From Paenibacillus popilliae ATCC 14706 (GTDB lineage: Bacteria > Bacillota > Bacilli > Paenibacillales > Paenibacillaceae), in the NCBI RefSeq assembly GCF_000315235.1, contig NZ_BALG01000072.1, positions 1 to 39,647 on the forward strand: a stretch of DNA of 39,647 nucleotides. Reading direction: 5' to 3'. The position numbers and the translations under genes were made by a program. Below are positions 1 through 7,155 of the stretch, in pieces; the first letter of the stretch is position 1; every line of letters starts with the position of its first letter. The notes beneath the pieces are model-generated. The model saw only the letters and a list, made by a program, of their open reading frames with translations, ran no database searches and had not been told where the DNA came from.

Positions 1-170
1 GAAATGGAACGTAAACCGGATGTCGCTTGACGTGTCAGTTCCTTAAAAACTTCACGGATCAGCATGACCGGAGTCAACGGCACATAGCGTTCCTTCGGGT
101 GCCAGGTTCAATGACTTTGTGGAACAAAGCCGTATTTCGCTTGGCCTTGGTAACCCAGTCAAAGTGGAGT
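1..170 (-). pseudogene. IS4-type transposase fragment, runs off the left edge
   Basis: Read on the minus strand, this stretch encodes 'FDWVTKAKRNTALF' and, after a frameshift, 'ERYVPLTPVMLIREVFKELT'. This resembles the catalytic-core part of IS4-superfamily DDE transposases. It is frameshifted and has no start, and it continues beyond base 1. It differs from the transposase remnant at 2076-2700. The assignment rests on remembered family sequence only. Confidence 0.5.
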
Positions 171-239
171 GGTCATAAAGCCAACGGAGAAATGGAATCT
201 GTTTGGCAAAAGGATGGGCGCTATGGGTATCTATTTTGA

Positions 240-515
240 AAAGTCAAGTGGTTTTTTAGATATTTATCGAAATATTGTAGACACTTTTATAGTGTTGACT
301 GATTACCAATTAGTGTATTGAACTGCATAGGTCATGTTATTTATTATGAAGTTACAACCAATAGCACATCTACCCTGCAACAAACACATATCGCTGGCAA
401 GTAGCTTCTGCACTTTTGGGCTGCCATATTGAGCATTTTTTTCTTGCCAGACACAACGCGATCTGTTTGCATTGCTGAAGGGAGGTGAAACTATGAGTAC
501 CGTTGCTGCGAAGCC
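240..515. other. AT-rich gap with a 27-codon ORF
   Basis: No recognised gene lies here. A consensus ribosome site (GGGAGGTG, about 480-487) precedes an ATG at 493 that opens a 27-residue ORF ending at 576. From about 516 this ORF is out of frame with the regulator remnant that follows. The small ORF may therefore be an accident of the deletion that removed the regulator's N-terminus. Confidence 0.4.
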
Positions 516-832
516 ACAGCGCTTGAGGAAGCTAATACAGTACTATCCCTTGAATCACCGAATAAAGACAGCTTAGACTTGGTAGAAAAGCTTTATCAGA
601 TAGCATTCACCGTAATATATGAACCCATTCAACTATCTTTGTATAACCTCATCATTGGACTACTCACGTTCCTACAGAATTATGCCTTATACTGCCAAAA
701 GGACTTTACCAAAAGTACAGGATTGAACGAAATGATTTCAGCAGATTTTTTTAAGCGATAAAGAACGAATACTGCTGCACTATGGACTGAGCGTTTACGC
801 GCATAGTCTTATATACTATCACGAAAATTGCA
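516..832 (+). pseudogene. XRE/TPR-type regulator remnant, copy 1 (N-terminus missing)
   Basis: The reading frame from 516 gives 'LESPNKDSLDLVEKLYQIA', clearly homologous to 'LESPNEDSLDVTEKLYRTI' in the intact regulator at 7156-7812. The helix-turn-helix half is gone, and further frameshifts occur near 690 and 757. After the stop at 759-761, another frame gives 'ERILLHYGLSVYAHSLIYYH', which looks like a further TPR-type helix pair that copy 3 lacks. The ancestral regulator may therefore have been longer than the surviving one. The remnant sits directly upstream of HINT copy 1, the same arrangement as in the other two cassettes. Confidence 0.65.
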
Positions 833-866
833 TTCAGAAAACACTATATTACGAGGAGAAGAGAAT

Positions 867-1664
867 ATGAAAAAATTTATAGCCTTGATATTAATTTTTG
901 CTCTTTCATTTACAAGCCTTCCTCTTGCGTATGCAGATTTCGCGAATGGCACCTTGGTGCAGACTGAAACCGGATTCAAGCCGATAGAACAAATCCGGGT
1001 CGGGGGATCTCGTTTATGCACAAGATGAAACAACGGGAAAAACAGGGTATCATAGAGTTGTTCAGTTATTCCAGGGACAAGCGGATAAGACGTATCACAT
1101 TACCGTAAATGGAATTCCAATCACAACATCCGGGGAGCATCCGTTCTGGGTGCACGGCCAAGGATGGGTGGAAGCAAGGCATTTGAAGGTTGGAGATCTG
1201 CTTCAAAGCCCAGAAGGCATGCCCTATCTGATCGACCGGATCGAGATGATGAACAACAGTACGTCCGCGTATAACTTCGAGGTTGAAGGAGTACATAATT
1301 ATTTCGTTACGGAGTCGGAAATATGGACGCATAATGTCGTCGGGTCGATTGTAAAAGCGATAGTACAAGTCTTTACGAAAAACGTTGCAAAAAATGCTGA
1401 GCAAGAGTAAGAACAATATGAGGTATGACCCTAAGGCAACAGGAGAACATTCAACTTATAAACGTGACCCTCACACAGGGGAGATTACAAACTGGCAAAG
1501 ATGGTATAAATCTGATCCGAGAAATCCCAATCCCTTTAGGCCCGGGGAGAGGACACTTTAATAAACAAACTAAGCAATGGGTGAACTCACCCCATGTTCA
1601 TGATCCGAAGACACTAGGGGGAGTAAGAAATCCGTACCCTTGGGAAATTCCAGGTAAGCCTTAA
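867..1664 (+). pseudogene. Secreted HINT-toxin copy 1, Ntox24-like C-terminus, three frameshifts
   Basis: The ATG at 867 follows GAGGAGAAGAG. The order is signal peptide, HINT domain (from 'DFANGTLVQTETGFKPIEQI' to the end 'IWTHN'), then a toxin domain. The toxin reads 'RYDPKATGEHSTYKRDP' and then 'PHVHDPKTLGGVRNPYPWEI', a pattern I associate with polymorphic toxin type 24 (Ntox24, a putative RNase). The frame breaks three times. A G5 run near 1003 stands where the other copies have G4. A second shift lies near 1396 at the linker/toxin junction, and a third near 1556 inside the toxin. The linker is shorter than in copies 2 and 3. As written the gene cannot make a full toxin, although its immunity gene downstream is intact. 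The HINT call is firm from three aligned copies; the toxin family name is from memory. Confidence 0.8.
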
Positions 1665-1677
1665 GGAGTGTACATAA

Positions 1678-1965
1678 ATGGAGATTTTAAAGTGGTTACA
1701 AGAGTGGTATTTCTCACAATGTAACGGAGATTGGGAGCATCAACACGGGATTAGCATAGAGACACTCGATAATCCAGGATGGTATGTTACCATAAATTTG
1801 AACGAGACGGAGTTGGAGAACAAGCAAGTGGATACGATTGAAATTAATCGCACCAAAGAAGATTGGATTTATTGTAAAATAAAGGATGGTTGCTTTACCG
1901 GTGCGGGAGGTTCAGGTAATCTTGAGGAGATACTAAAAATATTCTATCAGTGGGCAACAAATTAA
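1678..1965 (+). CDS. Immunity protein, Imm53-like
   Basis: This is a 95-residue acidic cytoplasmic protein with a ribosome site (AAGGAG) 10 bases before the ATG. The opening 'MEILKWLQEWYFSQCNGDWE', the 'NPGWYV' motif and the ending 'GNLEEILKIFYQWA' match my memory of the Imm53 family of polymorphic-toxin immunity proteins. It begins 13 bases after the end of the Ntox24-like toxin, as expected for a cognate pair. Unlike its toxin it is intact. It may therefore still protect against incoming toxin of this type, or may simply not have decayed yet. There is no signal peptide, which suits neutralisation of the toxin in the cytoplasm. Confidence 0.75.
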   Translation: MEILKWLQEWYFSQCNGDWEHQHGISIETLDNPGWYVTINLNETELENKQVDTIEINRTKEDWIYCKIKDGCFTGAGGSGNLEEILKIFYQWATN

Positions 1966-2075
1966 TTAACTGTACATGCCAAAATTAGCTGCAATTAAAT
2001 GTAAAAAGAGACACCCTTGATTCTCTGTGTAAAATAGAAGTACCAGCAACCACTCTACGCAGAGGAGATCAAGAA

Positions 2076-2700
2076 ATGTCTCATACGTATACGTTAACAC
2101 AGCATCACCATTGGAACAATATCTTTCAGCAATGGAAACTCTCGTTGTTTTTTTCTAAAGCTGTCCTCAAGCACATCACTCACTTTGTAGATGGCATGTT
2201 GTCATCTGGATTTACAGGTACCTTAACAGACATACATCGCGAAAGCTTGCATCATCGGGATCGTAGAAGCTTAAGTCATTTTTTATCCCATGGGAAGTGG
2301 GATGAAACAAATCGTACGTAATATCGCCTATCAGCAAGTCAAATTCAGCGCTAAACACAAGCTCAACTTGCTTGATAATGGAGTCGTTCTTTTCTGCTGG
2401 AAAGCAGGAGAAGAACTGAACCCCAAGCAGGTGAAAGCTTTTCTAAGTACGGATGTTTCTCTAACCAACAAGCAGATTCTGAGCTATTATAGTAAGCGAT
2501 GGTCGATTGAAACGTATTTTCGAGCGGCGAAGGTTCACCTCGGCTTGGAGCGATATCAGGTACGATCTACGAAAGCGATTGATCGTTACTGGTCGCTATT
2601 CTCTTTTGTTTCGATGTGCTATTTACATCGGGCAAGGCAATCTTTTGGATGGATTACACCAATATCGTCGAGAAAAAAAGCAACAGTGCACAAAATATAG
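2076..2700 (+). pseudogene. IS4/IS701-like DDE transposase with internal deletion
   Basis: The N-terminal part (from ATG 2076, 'QQWKLSLFFSKAVLKHITHF', with 'RDRRSLSHFLSHGKWDE') is joined near 2290-2320 to the C-terminal part ('ILSYYSKRWSIETYFRAAK', 'YQVRSTKAIDRYWSLFSF'). The glutamate of 'YSKRWSIETYFR' would be the last catalytic residue of the DDE triad. Roughly the central half of a typical protein of about 400 residues is missing, including the first two catalytic Asp residues. The element is dead. It lies just upstream of an orphan toxin domain whose N-terminal part is gone, so the insertion or its deletion probably removed that module's HINT region. Clear terminal inverted repeats were not identified. 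Confidence 0.7.
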
Positions 2701-2760
2701 CACAATGAACAAAAGTTAAAAACCCACTTCAAACAAATAGAGAAATATGGAGATTATAAA

Positions 2761-3009
2761 GTGAGGGATTTACCAGACGGGAGAATAAGGTACTATGGAG
2801 CAGTAAATCCTGCTGCAAGGCCTGGTGAAATGGCAGGAAGAAGATTAGTTAGGGAATGGAGTCCGCAAACAAGTAGAACAAGAACATGGCACGAGACTTT
2901 AGATCATGCTGGTAATATAAGACAAATTAGACCTGAAACTAAATTTACTGGCGGTAATAAGGTTCATTATCAATTCGATACGAATAGAAAATACATTGGA
3001 CAATGGTGA
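2761..3009 (+). pseudogene. Orphan toxin C-terminal domain (no signal peptide, no HINT)
   Basis: From a GTG at 2761 this encodes about 82 residues: 'DLPDGRIRYYGAVNPAARPG' ... 'RTWHETLDHAGNIRQIRPE' ... 'HYQF' and a terminal 'GQW'. It is homologous to the C-terminal domain of HINT copy 2 ('LPDGRIRYYGKIDAAKTPGE', 'RTWHETLSGTGNIRQVRP'). The frame extends upstream to a stop near 2700 without a start or ribosome site, directly after the transposase remnant. It is therefore a displaced toxin tip, probably silent unless recombined behind a HINT gene. I know this domain from C-termini of Firmicute polymorphic toxins but cannot name its activity. Confidence 0.65.
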
Positions 3010-3260
3010 TACATTTGAAACAGCCGACAAAAGAAGAGACGCTTGGTAAATTACTATCAATTTTACATGGAAGTTTAACGAGGGAAGAAGTAGCCGATTG
3101 GGCTTCTGAATTTGTAATGCAAGATGAGCCCAGTGTAACTGATGAAGAGGTGTGGGATCTTTTGAAAATAGCCTCAGGAGTCGATATAAAAGCCTCGCCG
3201 GATGAATACTTGCATATAGAACAAGATATTATGAATTGGATAAATAAGTTTAAAAGATAA
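3003..3260 (+). CDS. Putative immunity protein paired with the orphan toxin tip
   Basis: This acidic protein of about 80-85 residues is homologous to the protein at 5683-5958. Shared features are 'LTREEVADWA' against 'LSREEVSNWA', 'ASGVDIKASPDEYLHIEQDI' against 'VSGIDLKDTPTEYLHIDEDI', and a closing 'WINKF' or 'WIKRF'. The start could be ATG 3003, GTG 3006 or TTG 3015. The first two overlap the toxin stop at 3007-3009, matching the tight toxin-immunity junction of copy 2. The same toxin family is followed by the same immunity family at both places, which supports cognate pairing. I recognise the family as widespread next to polymorphic toxins but cannot give its Pfam name. Confidence 0.65.
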   Translation: MVIHLKQPTKEETLGKLLSILHGSLTREEVADWASEFVMQDEPSVTDEEVWDLLKIASGVDIKASPDEYLHIEQDIMNWINKFKR

Positions 3261-3284
3261 GAATGGCATTAACCTTGATTGGTT

Positions 3285-3492
3285 CGGGTTTGTCAAGAAT
3301 TTTGTGTAGTGCGGCCGGGCAAGGTCGATAATGCTAGTGGGTGAGAGTCCCATCGGGATAAAGCCTAACCAACAGTCCTGTAGCTAGTTCTTGAAGGCGA
3401 TTGGGTAGCCCTAATTTTTAACCCGACTTGTTCCATTTGCGAATGAAATCCATCGCAAAATTGGCCGAAGACATTCCTTCAGAAAAATAAAT
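3285..3492 (+). repeat. Group II intron-like remnant, copy R1 (internally deleted)
   Basis: The repeat starts 'GTCAAGAATTTTGTGTAGTG', followed by GCGGCCGGGCAAGG and GGGTGAGAGTCCCATCGG, which is typical of domain I of bacterial group II introns. Relative to R2 (5968-6385) about 205 bases are missing at about 3409. The two copies rejoin at AGCCCTAATTTTTAACCC. No reverse transcriptase ORF is present. It follows the immunity gene by about 20 bases. Confidence 0.6.
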
Positions 3493-3516
3493 ACTATACG
3501 AGGAGGAAAAAGATTA

Positions 3517-3555
3517 ATGAAAAATCTTTTTTTGGTAATGATGCTGCTAGACTAA
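3517..3555 (+). pseudogene. 5' stub of a small exported-peptide gene
   Basis: A strong ribosome site (GAGGAGGAAAA) and an ATG open 'MKNLFLVMMLLD' and then stop. The start and leader match the intact gene at 6497-6772 ('MKKLFLVMMLAVF'), as does the upstream DNA including the R1/R2 repeat. The match ends within GGTAATGATGCT, which is shared with the toxin fragment that follows. The stub therefore looks like one side of a recombination joint. Confidence 0.6.
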
Positions 3556-3670
3556 AAAGTAGACATGTAGTCACCATGGAAATCCTCATTATCATCCAAA
3601 CCCATGGCAGAACCCTACACAACATGGATCAAATACTCCAGGATTACATCCTAATACTCCAAGGTGGTAG
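3534..3670 (+). pseudogene. Toxin C-terminal fragment, His/Pro-rich
   Basis: The frame at 3537 reads 'NDAARLKSRH'. After a one-base shift near 3567 it continues 'SHHGNPHYHPNPWQNPTQHG' and ends 'TPGLHPNTPRW'. The dense His/Asn/Trp spacing is typical of the end of a nuclease-type polymorphic toxin. That is inference, and no family is named. It differs from the three HINT-linked toxins and the 2761 module. No signal peptide or HINT region precedes it; the exported-peptide stub is fused there instead. Its stop is one base before the ATG of the next ORF, the same junction as in copy 2. Confidence 0.5.
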
Positions 3671-3671
3671 T

Positions 3672-4147
3672 ATGATACCCATTGCTCACTATCTTTTTAC
3701 AATTTCCTATAGTGGTTACTTTAACAAGAAGAACAGGCAAAGTTGGGCTGACCAACGTATTTTGAGGCAAGAAATAGTGGAAGATTGGCTAATTAATGTT
3801 TCACTAGCCAATAAAAGTTAACTGATGCCCTAAGTGATTTATTGATTTCAGAAAGACACAATATATATAATTTATTTCCTGCTAGTGATGCAATCATTGG
3901 ATACTACTACTTAAAATATCTAGAGGGTAAGTTGTCGCTTCATGAATTATTATTACAGTGCGGGGACGAGGCAGATGGTGGTGAAGGTGCGACTGTCGAA
4001 TGTGAAGAGTTTCATGCAATTTCAACTGCAATAGAAAAAGATGAAAGACTTGTTGAGGATACAATTTTTCAAGAAAAAATAGCTACATTGTTTAAACCTT
4101 TTAGAGTTATTGCTGAAAAGCAAAAAGAAGCTTTAGTAAATTACTGA
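3672..4147 (+). pseudogene. Immunity-type gene with a frameshift
   Basis: It starts at ATG 3672, one base after the toxin-fragment stop. A single frameshift near 3820 ('INVSLANK' | 'LTDALSDLLISERHNIYNLF') separates the two halves. The reconstructed protein of about 158 residues is acidic, with 'YYYLKYLEGKLSLHELLLQC', 'DEADGGEGATVECEEFH' and 'FKPFRVIAEKQKEALVNY'. Position and composition suggest an immunity protein for the preceding toxin fragment. I do not recognise the family. A short Thr/Ser-poor leader with aromatic residues ('IAHYLFTISYSGYF') is visible, but no convincing signal peptide. Confidence 0.5.
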
Positions 4148-4239
4148 TTCTACTAAATTGTAGGAGTAATCGACACGGAACATGACCCTTTATTCATTGA
4201 TATTCCATGGTTAACCAATCTAGTTTAACAGAAGATGTT

Positions 4240-4269
4240 AAGACGCCTACGTCTATGTAGGCGTCTTTT
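4240..4269 (+). terminator. Rho-independent terminator
   Basis: A perfect 11-bp stem (AAGACGCCTAC / GTAGGCGTCTT) with a six-base loop is followed by T residues. It ends transcription of the 3672-4147 module and separates it from cassette 2. Confidence 0.8.
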
Positions 4270-4347
4270 CTGTGCTAAATTAGTGTTGCATAATGATTTG
4301 GAAATAAGACAATTGAAATTGGGAAAGATGATTTTTCAACTTTTCAT

Positions 4348-4380
4348 ATTTCGTTATTTCAAGACCACATTTCGTTATTT
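4348..4380. repeat. Two ATTTCGTTATTT direct repeats 21 bp apart
   Basis: ATTTCGTTATTT occurs at 4348-4359 and 4369-4380, a start-to-start distance of 21 bp, or about two helical turns. It lies about 100 bp upstream of the cassette-2 promoter. It is absent upstream of the cassette-3 promoter, so a conserved operator role is doubtful. The rest of 4270-4480 is AT-rich and empty. Confidence 0.3.
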
Positions 4381-4483
4381 AAAACTTTAAAAATCAGAGC
4401 TTTTTCAACACTCTGAAGACAAAACCGCTTTATGTTTTTCCTTTCTGTTTCTTCATAAAATGGATAAAATACAAAAAATATGC

Positions 4484-4512
4484 TTGTGTTGCACATAAAT
4501 ATATGGTAATAT
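4484..4512 (+). promoter_or_regulatory. Promoter of regulator copy 2
   Basis: A -35 TTGTGT and a -10 TAATAT are separated by 17 bases, with TGG just before the -10 (extended -10). The block ATGCTTGTGTTGCACATAA is the same as at 7100-7118 upstream of the intact regulator. It is preserved although the gene behind it is destroyed. Confidence 0.6.
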
Positions 4513-4534
4513 ATGGGTTAAAAAAGGGTTGGCA

Positions 4535-4752
4535 TTGGGAATAAAGGTTATCAAAACAAAGGAATGTATCAACGATATCTTATTGAACGAAATGATTTCA
4601 GTAGATTGCAGGAAACGTATCATCTAGGAAAAAAAGTGCTTGACTAGGTTGACGCTTGCCTACCCTTACTTGAGAAAAAGCATTTCACAATCGGATACTA
4701 CACCTTCAAACATCCTGCAATGCCTGCACGGGGAAAAGACTCAACATTGCTT
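4535..4752 (+). pseudogene. XRE regulator remnant, copy 2 (large internal deletion)
   Basis: The first codons (TTG GGA ATA AAG GTT ATC AAA AC) match the intact regulator at 7156. The sequence then jumps to the counterpart of 7618 ('GMYQRYLIERNDFSRLQETY'). About 445 bp are lost, covering the whole DNA-binding domain. The joint lies at CAA, present at both ends in the intact copy, which suggests microhomology-mediated deletion. A TAG in place of the Tyr codon (after 'KKVLD') adds a nonsense mutation. The upstream ATG seen at 7132 is followed here by GGT TAA, so 7132 is unlikely to be the true start of this family. Confidence 0.75.
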
Positions 4753-4785
4753 TCAGAAAATACGATACGAAAAGGAGAAGAGAAT

Positions 4786-5681
4786 ATGAAAAATTTATAG
4801 CCTTGGTCTTGTTGATGGCGCTTTCATTTACAAGCCTTCCTCTTGCGTATGCAGATTTCGCGAATGGCACCTTGGTGCAGACTGAAACCGGATTCAAGCC
4901 GATAGAACAAATCCGGGTCGGGGATCTCGTTCAGGCACAAGATGAAACAACAGGAAAAACAGGGTATCATAGAGTTGTTCAGTTATTCCAGGGACAAGCG
5001 GATAAGACGTATCACATTACCGCAAATGGAATTCCAATCACGACAACCGGGGAGCATCCGTTCTGGGTGCACGGCCGAGGATGGGTGGAAGCAAGGCACC
5101 TGAAGGCAGGAGATCTGCTGCAAAATGCGGACGGCAAGCCCTACCCGATCGACCGGATCGAGATGATGAGCAACAGTACGTCCGTGTATAACTTCGAGGT
5201 TGAAGGAGTACATAATTATTTCGTTACGGAGTCGGAAATATGGACGCATAATGTCGTCGGGTCGATTGTAAAAGCAATAGTACAAGTCTTTGCAAAAAAT
5301 GCTGCGAAAAGCGCTGCGAGAAACACCACGAAAAGCACCGGAAAGGCGTCTAAGGGGACGGGGTATGGTGCTGATAACATTGCTAAGTATGATTTGCTGA
5401 AAAAAGACTTAAAATATACTGAAAGATATGGTTCAAATGGAAGGGTGCAATTACCTGATGGAAGAATTCGTTACTATGGGAAAATAGACGCGGCAAAAAC
5501 CCCTGGGGAAATGGTAGGACGTAGAATGGTTCAAGAATTGAATCCTTCAAATGGGAATGTTAGAACATGGCACGAAACATTGAGTGGTACAGGAAATATC
5601 AGACAGGTAAGGCCTCAACTGGGACCAGGTAAGACACATTATCGTTTTGATCAAAATGGTAACTACATTGGAAAGTGGTGA
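4786..5681 (+). pseudogene. Secreted HINT-toxin copy 2, frameshift at codon 3
   Basis: The start ATG 4786 follows AAAAGGAGAAGAG, but the A6 run of copies 1 and 3 is A5 here, giving 'MKNL' and a stop. Restoring one A gives about 298 residues. These are a signal peptide cleaved near 'AYA|DF', a HINT domain with 'TTGEHPFWVH' and terminal 'IWTHN', a linker with 'KNAAKSAARN' and 'GKASKG', and a toxin domain of about 100 residues. The toxin has 'LPDGRIRYYGKIDAAKTPGE', 'RTWHETLSGTGNIRQVRP', 'KTHYRF' and a closing 'NYIGKW'. A TTG at 4803 could restart in frame but has no ribosome site and would shorten the signal peptide. The rest of the frame is clean, so the lesion is recent, phase-variable or a base-calling error. 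The toxin activity is unknown. Confidence 0.8.
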
Positions 5682-5682
5682 T

Positions 5683-5958
5683 ATGTTGGAGAAACCAACT
5701 GTTGAAGAAATTGTCAGACGGTTAAAGAGTGTACTACAGGGAAATTTGAGTAGAGAAGAAGTTTCTAACTGGGCAGAGTATTGGACAAGAAAATTTCGAG
5801 ACGAATTTAATTTAAACGAAGAGGACTACTTGATGTGGGAATACCTTGATGTTGTCTCGGGAATTGACTTGAAAGATACCCCAACAGAGTACCTGCATAT
5901 TGATGAAGATATCTTGGATTGGATTAAAAGATTCGAGGAACAACAATTAAATCCTTGA
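5683..5958 (+). CDS. Putative immunity protein of HINT-toxin copy 2
   Basis: This encodes 91 residues, acidic and intact. Its ATG comes one base after the toxin stop (5679-5681), so the two are translationally coupled. It is homologous to the protein at 3003-3260, which follows the same toxin family. Conserved blocks are 'LSREEVSNWA', 'LDVVSGIDLKDTPTEYLHID' and 'DWIKRF'. There is no signal peptide or membrane segment. It probably binds the toxin domain in the cytoplasm to protect the producer and kin. The family is familiar next to polymorphic toxins, but I cannot name it. Confidence 0.7.
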   Translation: MLEKPTVEEIVRRLKSVLQGNLSREEVSNWAEYWTRKFRDEFNLNEEDYLMWEYLDVVSGIDLKDTPTEYLHIDEDILDWIKRFEEQQLNP

Positions 5959-5967
5959 TCAGCTTTA

Positions 5968-6385
5968 TGCCTTTCGGGTCTGTCAAAAGTTTTGTGTAGT
6001 GCGGCCGGGCAAGGTCGATAATGCTAGTGGGTGAGAGTCCCATCGGGATAAAGCCTAGCCAGCAGTCCTGTAGCTAGTTCTTGAAGGCTATTGGGCAACG
6101 AATAGCTTAAGCGTAGAACGGCAAAATAGCGGGCCGAAAGCGAAAGCTGAAGGGACTGAGCCTCGAAAATACGTGGAGACAGGCCGATGTAGTTACACAT
6201 ACAGAAGGGAATATCGGTTCGAGCATTTATGAGTTTGAGTCGGCACTCTCGGGTCTGAGAGCTTGGCACGTTAACATTGAGAATCAAGAACCGAGAAAAT
6301 GGAGCAACATTCAGCCCTAATTTTTAACCCGGCTTGTTCCATTTGCGAATGAAATCCATCGCCAAATTGGCCGAAGACATTCCGG
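5968..6385 (+). repeat. Group II intron-like remnant, copy R2 (longest)
   Basis: It begins GTCAAAAGTTTTGTGTAGTG and contains GGGTGAGAGTCCCATCGG, then AGGGACTGAGCCTCG, ACAGAAGGGAATATCGGTTC and a closing GAACCGAGAAAATGGAGC. These strings fit the 5' structural domain of a bacterial group II intron. The reverse transcriptase ORF and domains V/VI are absent. The last 80 bases (AGCCCTAATTTTTAACCC onward) are shared with R1 and may be flanking IS DNA. The first bases before GTGCGG resemble an IS terminal repeat; this is uncertain. Confidence 0.6.
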
Positions 6386-6496
6386 TAAGCTTAATCCCAA
6401 AATGAGTTACATTATGCAAATTGGAAATTTTGAAGGTATTCTACGTTCCTAAAATGCCTTCAGAAAACAACTGCTATACGAGGAGGAAAAAAATCA

Positions 6497-6772
6497 ATGA
6501 AAAAACTCTTTTTGGTAATGATGCTTGCAGTATTTATGACTTTAGGTGGAACTTCTGCATTTGCTCAGGAAATACCTGTAACAACAAATTTAGAATTAGC
6601 TCAAAAAGTTCAAGAGGTTACTGCTTTTGAAACAGGAGAAACTTACGAGCAAAGTGTTTCCGAATCAAAAGTTCGAGAGGAAAGAAGTGCATTTTGGGTA
6701 AAAGTAGTGGAATCTGTGGTAGTTGAGGTAGCGACTGCTTTAATACTTCCAGATGTCGAACATTCTGAATAA
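6497..6772 (+). CDS. Small exported protein of unknown function
   Basis: It has 91 residues with a consensus ribosome site (GAGGAGGAAAAA). A classical signal peptide (residues 1-23) ends 'GTSAFA|QE'. The mature part of about 68 residues is mostly hydrophilic and Glu/Val-rich ('ETGETYEQSVSESKVREE') and ends with a more hydrophobic stretch ('VVVEVATALILPDVEHSE'). There are no Cys residues. A broken second copy of the start lies at 3517, so this gene is part of the repeated unit between toxin modules. It could be an exported propeptide, a chaperone or an accessory to the secreted toxins. I do not recognise the family. Confidence 0.65.
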   Translation: MKKLFLVMMLAVFMTLGGTSAFAQEIPVTTNLELAQKVQEVTAFETGETYEQSVSESKVREERSAFWVKVVESVVVEVATALILPDVEHSE

Positions 6773-6887
6773 TATAGTAAATTGGCAGGATTACGGACAA
6801 TCCCAAATTACCACCATTTGGCAAAAGAATCGTTGTTTGGATTCTTTTATTGAATCCGTTCTCATATATATTATGAGGAGGCTGATT

Positions 6888-6997
6888 ATGAAAAGAATAG
6901 GTTTGTTTTATTAACTGTGCTCTTGTTATTTTCTAGTGTTCTTGTATTTAGATTTTTGCAAAATTATTTTTTTGGTTGGTGGCAGGGCTGTATTTGA
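6888..6997 (+). pseudogene. Short hydrophobic peptide gene, frameshifted at codon 2
   Basis: A strong ribosome site (TGAGGAGG) precedes ATG 6888. As written it stops after eight codons. If one A is added to the A4 run after the ATG, a clean 35-residue peptide appears. It has an N-terminal hydrophobic segment ('FVLLTVLLLFSSVLVFRFL') and an aromatic tail ending 'NYFFGWWQGCI'. A hydrophobic leader plus a short C-terminal tail with a single Cys is the general layout of exported signalling peptides or small bacteriocin-like peptides. It lies upstream of the XRE regulator. The function is inference only. Confidence 0.45.
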
Positions 6998-7025
6998 AGA
7001 AAGCTTTAGCCACACCTTGACCGAG

Positions 7026-7065
7026 GCCAAGAACACTCGTGACTTCAGTCATGGGTGTTCTTGGC
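7026..7065. repeat. 18-bp hairpin with an IS200/IS605-like core
   Basis: GCCAAGAACAC is paired with GTGTTCTTGGC, and inside it CGTGAC TTCA GTCATG, making an 18-bp stem with one G-T wobble and a TTCA loop. The core CGTGACTTCAGTCATG occurs again at 39410-39425 beside a tnpA stub, and resembles the end hairpins of IS200/IS605 elements. No T-run follows, so it is more likely an element scar than a terminator, although it could act as one. Confidence 0.5.
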
Positions 7066-7102
7066 TAATTCATAAAAAGTGAGTAAAAATAAAAAAATAT
7101 GC

Positions 7103-7131
7103 TTGTGTTGCACATAACTATATGGTAATAC
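7103..7131 (+). promoter_or_regulatory. Promoter of the regulator-toxin operon, cassette 3
   Basis: A -35 TTGTGT, a 17-base spacer and a -10 TAATAC with an extended TGG. The -10 ends directly before ATG 7132, so that ATG would lie upstream of the transcript start. Translation should therefore begin at the TTG at 7156 behind AGGGGGGTGG. The block is conserved at 4484-4512. Confidence 0.65.
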
Positions 7132-7155
7132 ATGGGTCGGAAAAGGGGGGTGGCA

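Noticed and set aside
493-576. 27-residue ORF as a real peptide gene
   Set aside because: Most of it is out-of-frame regulator DNA. The good ribosome site alone is not enough.
809-1416. Long minus-strand ORFs opposite all three HINT genes
   Set aside because: They recur only because the plus-strand DNA is repeated. They have no ribosome sites or recognisable families.
7132-7155. ATG 7132 as the regulator start
   Set aside because: It touches the -10 element, and in copy 2 the same ATG is followed by an immediate stop. TTG 7156 with a good ribosome site fits better.
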